Source: Cylindrobasidium torrendii FP15055 ss-10
Taxonomy: Eukaryota; Basidiomycota; Agaricomycetes; Agaricales; Physalacriaceae
Assembly (NCBI GenBank): GCA_000934385.1
Contig: KN880537.1
Coordinates: 1-64,000 of the forward strand
Direction of reading: 5' to 3'
DNA length: 64,000 nt
Shown: positions 56,177-64,000 of the stretch, one piece after another
Position numbering within the stretch: the stretch's first letter is position 1
How the letters are laid out: each line of letters starts with the position of its first letter
The notes under the pieces: model-generated
Seen by the model: the letters and a program-made list of their open reading frames with translations, nothing else
Told to the model about the DNA's origin: nothing
The model's database searches: none
Program-made: the position numbers and the translations under genes

Positions 56177-57847
56177 ATGTCTCGTCTCAAGCCCATGTTT
56201 CTCGCGTCCGCTATTAAGGTGGGTGGTGATAGAATATTGTACAAGCGCAGGACTTAATTGAACTCGTAGGCCCGACCTCATATAAACTCGTTCCCTGACG
56301 AGGTGTTAACCACCGTGTTCGAATTTGTCTTGTTTGATGATTCCGATTCTTCGAACACGAGCCCCACCGTACTGCAAATCAAGCGGGCCTTGCCTTCTCA
56401 GTTCGTATTGATGGGGGTATGCAAGCACTGGAAAACACTCTGCGTGTCGACTCCCTCGTGGTGGAACAACCTCACTATCGACATCCAACCCGCAAAAGTC
56501 ATCAAATCAGATTCGCTCATTTGGAACCAATTTGCGATTGCGTGTAAAAAGGTACTGGAATGGAGCGGGCGGTTGCCTCTGACGTTGAGGCTGAAGGGTT
56601 GGCACTTGAACAACGACACGATCAGGACCGTCTCTCGTTTGGAACCTGACGAGCTGGTTATCGACGTCTCAGAACTTGCCTACAGAGTTCTCCAGCTTGC
56701 GATCGAGCAATGCACACGCTGGAAAGCATTCGAACTGGTCGGACGCGCCCCGGAGAGCAGTGCCGCTGTTCCGTGGGCGCAACTCATGAAGGTTGCCCAT
56801 CGCATTCCTTTGTTGGAAAAGATTGAGTTCGACAAGTTTCGGTGGATACCGCCTCCTCTAGCTCTTCCCCCGGGAATACCACTCCCAATCATCCCACGCC
56901 CAGGACATACGGACCTCTTTCTGGACGCACCTCGTCTCTCTGCTGCGACTCTGGGCTTTCGCGGCATTAACTTGGACCTCCGCTGGTCGCAGCTTAAAGA
57001 GATCGCCATCATGGTTTCTGGGTTCGACTCGCACCGCCAGTTTGTCGACTATTTTTGCCGGGTGATGACTAGGACTACTGCTCATACCGTCCGCTGGTTC
57101 AATGACAAGGATTTTCTCGAAGACGTCGATGGCATTTGCCCTACGCTTCCGACAATAGAAAACCCTCATATTACCTACTTGCGACTCGCATGCGTGGTCC
57201 TGCCGCCAATGCGCCTTCCCAACTTGACGGTACTGAATTTCGATGTCGGCCAAATCAAGAACGGAGATGTGTTGGGCGTCGCTCCAATCGTATCGCTGCT
57301 CAAGAATTCGGGATGTCGTCTGCAGAAACTCGTTGTCTTCGACTGGTCGGGCGTCGGAGGGCACGTTCTTGTGCCGCTTCTTCCCTACCTAAAGGACCTG
57401 GAAAAACTCACCCTCATCGCAATAGCAAAAGACGAGCGAACCGTGAACCGTGTTGTGGGATGTCTGGGCGCGCTCCTTGCCGAGCACACCAACTTGCCGA
57501 AGCTCACCTCGCTCACGGTCAATATCGACAATGTTGGCACACTTGGAGGGACTGGAATTTCTCGTCGTCGCGCCTCCTTCGACGGTGATCTTGCGAAAGC
57601 TGTATGGAATATCGTGCATCAGAGGATGGTGAAGTCGACTGAAATCCAGCTGGGGTGGCGTGGGGTCACACTGGAGAGATTCCATATCAACGTTGTATGC
57701 AATGGCAAGAAGGTGAAAGAGTCCAGTTCTCAGGGATTTGTAAACTCTTCAGCGTGGAAAGCTATCCAGGCCGCAAATTTGAACGTCGAGATTCGCCCAC
57801 TGCCACTCTACGACAGGCCGCCAGTTGGAGATCATCAGAGTAGCTAG
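56177..57847 (+). CDS. Type II F-box protein, copy 4
   Basis: Exon 1 is 56177-56218 (MSRLKPMFLASAIK), the intron 56219-56269 (GTGGGT...TAG), exon 2 56270-57847. The spliced product continues ARPHINSFPDEVLTTVFEF, the F-box helix, then RALPSQFVLMGVCKHW, where the usual GGLPPQ is altered to ALPSQ. The solenoid-like part has LPNLTVLNFDVGQI, LPYLKDLEKLTLIA and LPKLTSLTVNIDN. An insert of about a dozen Pro-rich residues (PPPLALPPGIPLPIIPRPG) is found only here. The protein is about 540 aa, probably an SCF adaptor. It is the tandem partner of the gene at 53913; the two are closer to each other than to the copies at 6768 and 12393. Confidence 0.87.
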
Positions 57848-59109
57848 ATGGTTTGTGCGATTAGTGTGATGCGTCCATAGTAGATTAGAAAGAGAGACTT
57901 ACTTAGATCTTGTTTGTTACGTGCGCTGGACATCTTTACGGCGAATCTTGAATATACTGTGCTTTGATTACAACCAGGCCGCGTCCTCGTCTCAGCGACG
58001 GTCTTCGACAAGTCGCCCCTTTGTTTAGCGCGATGGCTGGTACTAGACGCTGACACATTCCCATTGGCTTGGACGGAGAATGCCTTCCGGCCGAAACATA
58101 GACGCTGACACTAGGTCTCTTTCCAAGGACTCGGGCGAAAAGCGAGGGGGAATGTTCTGCCCAGTTCGACGAGGCGAAGGAGCGCGAAGCTATTCAAACT
58201 TGACCCCATTCAGGCCAGCAAGCCAATCGTCGACGTACACTTGAACCATTTTGACTTTGCTCCATGTTACAGACACTTGGTGAGCAGCGATTGGGTCGAC
58301 GAGTGGATGGATACGAAGCCCCGAGGACGAACATGTTCAGATGCAGCCTGGATACGACACGCTATCCTTACCAGTGATTCTCGACGGAGCCCGACAGTGA
58401 GACCCGACAGAGCAGAGAGTGAGATCTATGACTGCGGGGCCAAGGACAGGAATAGGGAGGAATACTTGTTCGTTGCCTATGCGAATGGGATCAGACGAAC
58501 CTCTGGCATTCAAGTCAGCGTCCAGGGATGATGGGCGCTGAATCTGAGCTCAGGATTGGTTGGATGTCACGGTGTGAGATGACTGTGGGTCCCTCGACCT
58601 TGGGGGAAAAGGGTTTTACTCTCCGCTGGGGACCTCTAATCGCAAATATGCTGGGCCTTTTCGCCTCGAATATTTTGTCGTTGACCATGGCGCATCATCG
58701 GGGGCCGTGTGCGGGGGAGCGCTGGGCAGTGATTGGTGCCCACATGCATAATGGCCAGATAACGCGATAGTTACCTCAAGTTCGCCGGCAGCTGCATGTG
58801 GGTACCGCTATCTTCTAGCGCCCCCAGGCATACGCTACGCTCCCACCGGGATAAACAAAGTTACAAGGGAATTACTCAAACGGCCAGCCCTTGTTGGCCG
58901 CCGTTCTGCAGCGCTGTGGACGATGATAGGCTCGCAGCGAAATGGGCAGCAACCAGTTGGGCGGACCGTCGGGCGGAGGCTTGGCATGTCTTTTGATGGG
59001 ACTGATCGCGGATTTGATCAGGAGCTATTTTTGCGGAACTTATATACTAGCCTTGCTGTCGGCCGTTATCAGTCTCCACTCCTTCCCTTCTCCCCATCAG
59101 CACCACGCT
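57848..59109. other. Intergenic region, 1.26 kb
   Basis: Between the type II F-box gene and the purine permease. Open frames such as 58241-58531 lack recognisable content. The 370 bases before the permease hold several GATA cores (for example CAGATAACGCGATAG near 58757), which could be AreA/Nit2 nitrogen-regulation sites, and a CT-rich tract at about 59078-59100 precedes the start. No gene is called. Confidence 0.4.
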
Positions 59110-61506
59110 ATGGTCAATTTCACCGACCGGCTGAACGCGCATGTACGCCCAACGGCAATCCTCGCGGACAACATTGTTTACGGTCCACACAGGTCGCGGA
59201 TTCGTTCTTTGGGAGATGGTTCAAACTTGAGGGTTCAGGCCACCCGAAGGAGCGCATCGGGTCGCGCTTCACAGTGCGTAGCCAGTATATGCGCTGAGTT
59301 TTCTCTCATTTCCCTCTCCAGACCGAGCTGCGCGCAGGACTGACAACATGGGTACGTTTCCTTCAAACTTTTGGCATAGCCTCCACTGACTCCTGTCTAG
59401 GCCGCCATGGCGTACATCGTTCGTGTGACCTTTTGATCCCCTCCAGGCCGGTTGTCTGATATTTCGTAGATTTCCGTGAACGCGTCCATCCTGTCCGACT
59501 CTGGAGGTCCCTGTGTCTGCGACACAGATGATCTCTGTGTCGCCGACCCAGTGTACCTTACCTGTGTCAACGAGGTCCGCAACGACCTCATCATCTCCTC
59601 CGCAGCCATTGCCGCCCTTTCTTCCTTCCTCCTTGGTTTACTGGCCAACCTACCTGTCGGCATGGCCCCCGGGTTAGGTCTTAACGCCTATGTATGTCGA
59701 CGAGCCTCCTTTTCTTCATCTGCTAAACAAGCCCCTTCCAGTTCGCATACTCCATCGTAGGTTTCCATGGCTCTGGCACAGTCACATATCAGGAAGCACT
59801 TGCTGCTGTCTTCTTGGAAGGGTGCGCTTTCCCAGCTGATACGCGCCGACAATGTGCTCACCCCAAGTCAGCTGGATCTTCATGTTCCTTTCCATTATCG
59901 GCCTCCGTCAATGGCTCGTTAGGATCATGCCACAGTCCCTTGTACTTGCAGTAGGGGCTGGCATCGGACTTTTCATCTCGTATGTCTCCGTATCGCTTCT
60001 TTCCGGTCCTCGCACTGACAGGCTCACGCAGATTCATTGGCCTCTGTATGTGGTGGCGTGTTCCCGTCATTCAACCGCTGACGGATTATCACAGCTCCGT
60101 CCGGTCTGGGCGTCATTGGTGGTGACACTACGAACTTCGTCGGCCTCGGTGGATGCACGGCCGACAACTTCAAGGAAGGGCTTGACAACTACTGTGCTCG
60201 GGAAGTTCTCCAGAACCCAACGATGTGGCTCGGTATCTTCGTGGGAGGGTGAGCAGCTCGCAATTATTGCCCCAGACATGCTCATAGCAACCTCTTTCAG
60301 CTTCTTCACTGTCTTTTTGATGATGTATCGCGTCCGTGGAGCCATCCTGATCGGCATCTTCCTTACCTCTATCATCTCGTGGCCTCGTCCGACCTCGGTC
60401 ACTTACTTCCCCCACACGGACTCGGGCGACCAAAAGTTCGACTTCTTCAAGCAGGTCGTCGCCTTCACCCCGCTCAAGCATGTGGGCAACGTTCTCGATG
60501 TACGTATCCGCACTTCTAGTCTAATTTCCGCACATCTCACATTTAATGCGGATACATAGTACAACTACCGCAGTGGTCACGTCTGGTATGCCCTCGTCAC
60601 GTTCTTGTACGTCGACATCCTCGACACGACCGGTACCCTCTACTCTATGGCGCGCTTCGCTGGTCTCCGTGACGAAATCACATTGGACTTCGAGAACTCG
60701 ACCATTGCCTACTGTGTGGATGCATTCTCTATCAGCATGGGTGCCCTTATGGGAACCAGCCCTGTCACTGCTTTCATCGAGAGTGCAACTGGTATCTCAG
60801 GTACGTCCCATGCCACATATCACCGGACCACTCTAATAGTTTGTGTAGAGGGTGGCAAGACCGGTATCACGGCCATGGTCACTGGCTTTGCTTTCTTCAT
60901 CTCGGTCTTCTTCGCCCCCATCTTTGCGTCCATCCCACCATGGGCGACGGGTGGTGCGCTTGTCATTGTTGGCTCGCTAATGATCCGCAAGTGCGTTTTC
61001 CTTACCATCATTCCCAACGCGAGAGATACTGATGCATTGTGCAGTGTCCGTGAAATCAACTGGGACTACCCAGGTGATGCCGTTCCCGCGTTCTTGACGC
61101 TCCTTATCATCCCCTTGACATACAAGTACGTCTATTCCTCGGACGCATACTCGCTGCATACTGACCATTGCTGTCAATTAGTATTGCGTACGGTGTCATT
61201 GCTGGCATTGTCTCCTACATGCTCTTGAACATCTTGCCATGGATCGCGGGCAAGCTGAGCGGTGGTCGCCTCCTCCCTCCAACAATCGACGCATCGGAGG
61301 AGTGGGTTATCCCTCCTGGCGGCATTGTGCCACCATGGATCCTCAAGCTGATGGGCCGCAAGCCGTATGAGTATGAGATGGACGAACGGAGCACCAGGGA
61401 AGGGAGCGTCAGCTCGCCTGTCGATGGGATGAAGAGGACCTCGAGCGTGGAGGGTGAGCAGGAGAAAGCACATACGCCTGGGCATCAGACGTATTTGGCG
61501 CAATAG
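59110..61506 (+). CDS. AzgA-like purine permease
   Basis: About a dozen exons. Exon 1 is 59110-59142 ([11 protein letters not shown]); next [20 protein letters not shown] and GSRFT; then [16 protein letters not shown] and [15 protein letters not shown]. This restores the AzgA start ([15 protein letters not shown]...TELRAGLxTFxAMAYI). Further blocks are [105 protein letters not shown] and [19 protein letters not shown]. These are the NCS2/AzgA family motifs. The protein imports hypoxanthine, adenine and guanine with protons across the plasma membrane. The cytosolic tail is charged ([13 protein letters not shown]). Length, about 590 aa, is normal. GATA cores upstream fit nitrogen control. Confidence 0.9.
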
Positions 61507-61794
61507 TGTGTCATACTTCCTCTTGCTGGTAGACTCCTTGGAATGAGGAGCCATGTAGAAGCGGAGGGGAAAGGGTGTAGAGGGACGTTCTTGTGGAAAA
61601 TATACCTTGTTTCGATTGTACATAATTATTAAAACTTTATGTCTGTCGTAGATCCGATAGCCGGCCACAACCCACTGCACACTCCCTTTTCTTGCATTTG
61701 TATTTTTTTATCTTTTGTTTTGTGATATACAATTCGAATTTTCGTTCTTTTTACTCTTTTTGACGCAGCTTGAGGCTGATTAAGTTTCGTGAAT
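61507..61794. other. Permease 3' flank
   Basis: An AT-rich 3' region with a run of TATTTTTTTATCTTTTGTTT near 61700. I see no gene. Confidence 0.4.
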
Positions 61795-62045
61795 CAGAAT
61801 GAAGATGAGGTGTCTGCGATGCTGTCAACAGCCGTTAATACTTATCATATGCGCGGGTTCGATTCGACGACGTCGAGAGGTGAACGCGTCGCATTCATGG
61901 TCCGTCTGTCGGAGAGGACTTCGTCAGAGTATCGCTTGAATTTGAGTTCAAAGGTTAGGAATATGTCAGCGTTCGGGACAGTCCCTGAGACGAGGCATCG
62001 GCGAGGGGAGTATAAATAAATAAAACAATGCATTGGAATTTCAAT
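61795..62045 (+). repeat. 3' flanking repeat, copy 3 (SINE-like?)
   Basis: Carries ACTTATCATATGCGCGGG, GGTTCGATTCGACGACGTCG, GAACGCGTCGCATTCATGG and the tail ATAAATAAATAAAACAATGC. It matches 12015-12260 along its length and lies at the same place, just downstream of a type II F-box stop codon on the opposite strand. This shows that the 3' flank travelled with the F-box gene over about 50 kb. GGTTCGATTCG resembles a B-box, but I could not fold a tRNA. Confidence 0.55.
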
Positions 62046-62122
62046 CGTAAGAAGCAAATACTTCACTAATCTATGGGAAGCGTAACTATTGTTCAGCGAT
62101 ACACAGAAGGGATGGGGCTATT

Positions 62123-63733
62123 CTATTCATCCATAGGCACGACCTGGCTCGTTTGGGCCGGTAGCTTAAGCTTGAAATCCACACCAGCGGCCATGATGTT
62201 GCGCCCCGCAGATGAATTCTGGAACCCGCCATCGCTGGCCTCTATCGGGTCCCGAGTACCCGAGGGTGCAGCGACAAGCTCAATGAGGAAATGCTCCAGT
62301 TTGACTGCAGACGACGACGCCGCTAGCATCCTTGTCTGGACAATCTGCCATACGGCCTCTGCGTGGAAGGCGTCGAGGACGCAGAGATCGATAGAATCTG
62401 AGTCCTGCTCTCTAGTAGACTGGGCAAGGTTGACAGTAAGCGTAGTGAGCTTGGGAAGGCTGAAAGTTGTGGCGACGAGGAGATCGCGCAGACCTTCGAG
62501 GAGATCGAGTGCGATGTCTGCGTCATGGAGTATTGCGTTGCATGTGAGAGATTGTAGGCTGCCAAGGTATGGGAGGAGAGGGGCGACTGTGCGTATGTCT
62601 TCTGTGCTGTGAGAGTGGTTGAGCGTGAGGACTAGCAGACGACAGTGTGAGTCTTTGAGCAACGAAGTGACTCCTGATACGGTGTCCACAAAATCTTCAC
62701 TAACGCCGGTGAGAGTAAACTCGAGATCCGTGAGGTTTGGGAGCCGCATTTTCGGCAGCATCATGGGTATGAGTTCCAGCTTGACAATATGAGGGTTTTC
62801 TATCGTCGAGTCCGCAGGGAAGATGCCGTCGACGATGTCGTGAAAGTCCATGTTGTGACTCCAGGAAACGGTGTGAGCAGTCGTACGCCTCATGAGCATG
62901 ACAAAATAATTGGCGATGTCGTGAAAATCAACGAACCCAACAGTGTCGACGTTGATCTCGGTAAGCTGAGCCCAAGGCAGGTTCAGAGGTGCGAAGCATG
63001 CATTGAAACTTGCAACAGACAGACTCGGCGCCACAAGAAATGTATCCAGATATGTTGTCCGGGGCTGGGGTGCAGAGGGTGGCATCTGCCATAAATGTGT
63101 GAACGAAATAGTTTGCAGCTTGGGGATGAGGTTCGTGACATTCACGAGATATCTCCATGGGATTCCCGCCCTAGGTTGGGCTTCCATGTCGTCGTCGTAT
63201 CCTAGCATAGCAAATGATTTCCACCGTTCACATTGCTGGATAGAAAATTGAAGGATTCTGAGCGAAAGCCCTGTGCTGTCGAAAACACGTCCGCCATTGA
63301 CCGTATTCCAGTATGAGGCAGTCTGAATTGAGTCGTCATTTAAGTGCCAATGCTCGAGCTCCAAGTCCAAAGATAACAATCTGCTCCAACCAAGTGCACG
63401 TTCACACGCAACGGCGAACTGGTTCCAATCCGACGCACGGGCAGGCCTTGCAGGGAGAAGAGCTATGGAGATGCGGGTCCACAGCTCTGGGAGATCAATG
63501 CACAGACCTGCCCAGTCGGTGCAGACGGCCATCAGTATAAGCTGTGGCGGAAGGCCCCCTCCGATTTGGAAGTTGAAACTGCGAGACTTGGTAGCCTCAA
63601 ATATGACAAATTCAAATATAGTGGCTTTAATCTCGTTAGGTAGAGATTGGATAGAGGCTCGATCCTAATGAATATGAGTATCCTAGAATATTGACAAGAT
63701 TGTACAACTTACGGTAAATGGTGTCAGAGACAT
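62123..63733 (-). CDS. Type II F-box protein, copy 5
   Basis: Exon 1 is 63713-63733 (MSLTPFT), the intron 63665-63712 (GTAAGT...TAG, containing a stop) and exon 2 62123-63664. The product continues DRASIQSLPNEIKATIFEF, the F-box helix, then GGGLPPQLILMAVCTDW and LWTRISIALLPARP. The Leu-rich part has LPNLTDLEFTLTGV, LPYLGSLQSLTCNA and LPKLTTLTVNLAQ, and the end is AAGVDFKLKLPAQTSQVVP. Total about 520 aa. Promoter, intron position and 3' flank are shared with copies 1 and 2 at the other end of the window. The promoter lies at the right edge of the window and is complete up to about 63880. Probable SCF adaptor, unknown substrate. Confidence 0.87.
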
Positions 63734-63880
63734 GAGCGTCAAGTCGAAGGATGTTGATCGAGAACCGCGGCAGGGTGCGAGCCTTTTATACTGCCGTGTG
63801 ATTCACAAGAGTGAACAAACAATACGTTGTAACAATTGTTGTCTTGACAATGAGTCTTTCCGGAGCGTTGTCATGTGCCT
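63734..63880 (-). promoter_or_regulatory. Type II F-box promoter block, copy 5
   Basis: On the minus strand: AAAGACTCATTGTCAAGAC, AACAATTGTTACAACGTATT, TTGTTCACTC, TATAAAAGGC and ATCAACATCC before the ATG. It equals in order and spacing the blocks upstream of 6768 and 13955. The AACAATTGTT palindrome and TTTGTT runs fit HMG-box (Sox-like) recognition, which is inference. Confidence 0.6.
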
Positions 63881-64000
63881 CTTTGTCTTGCCACTGCGGT
63901 GGCACAAAGGAATTTGCGTAGTATCAACTTCTAATCATTGTCTATCTACGAACAACTGACTCGACTTCGAGTGTATTGAAGGCACGACGCCCTCAAAGCG

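Noticed and set aside
58241..58531. A 96-codon plus-strand frame before the purine permease
   Set aside because: No recognisable content and no core promoter; length is within chance for this composition.

Overview
The window is nuclear DNA of a filamentous basidiomycete, most likely an Agaricomycete wood-decay or litter fungus. The evidence is intron-dense genes with 45-90 bp GT-AG introns, DUF6535 and DUF6699 proteins, an expanded F-box repertoire, several COMT-type O-methyltransferases, a GMC oxidoreductase and an adenylating A-T-R reductase. Polyporales is my guess and rests on gene style only. All exon boundaries were read by eye and have no transcript support.

Left part (1-20 kb). A COX7C-like mitochondrial gene, a small GPI-anchored Cys-rich secreted protein and the eEF1A chaperone PBDC1 are followed by an F-box/BTB island. 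There are two F-box types. Type I is about 475 aa and starts near MISIADLPDDILIAIFHR. Type II is about 500-550 aa and carries a GGLPPQxVLMxVCxxW signature. A divergent type I/type II pair (5-8.4 kb) is mirrored by a second pair (12.4-16 kb) in opposite orientation around a GMC oxidoreductase. A third type I copy, two type I fragments and a BTB/POZ gene follow. The BTB gene has the same upstream motifs as the type I F-box genes.

Middle part (20-48 kb). One O-methyltransferase lies on the plus strand and two in tandem on the minus strand. Between and beyond them are housekeeping genes: a SulP-STAS-cNMP transporter (Vsb1-like), TOM70 and CFIm25. There are also two paralogous acidic nuclear-looking proteins of unknown family, a polytopic membrane protein, an uncharacterised secreted protein, and an NRPS-like adenylation-thiolation-reductase gene. 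The reductase and methyltransferases could act on the same aryl-acid products, but they are not contiguous.

Right part (48-64 kb). A DUF6699 gene and a DUF6535 membrane protein converge with 33 bp between their stop codons. They are followed by a tandem pair of type II F-box genes, an AzgA-like purine permease and another type II F-box gene, which shares its promoter and a 3' repeat with the copies 50 kb away.

The main theme is lineage-specific multiplication of ubiquitin-ligase adaptor genes (F-box for CUL1, BTB for CUL3) by segmental duplication that carried promoters and 3' flanks along. I found no convincing tRNA, rRNA, CRISPR or intact transposon.
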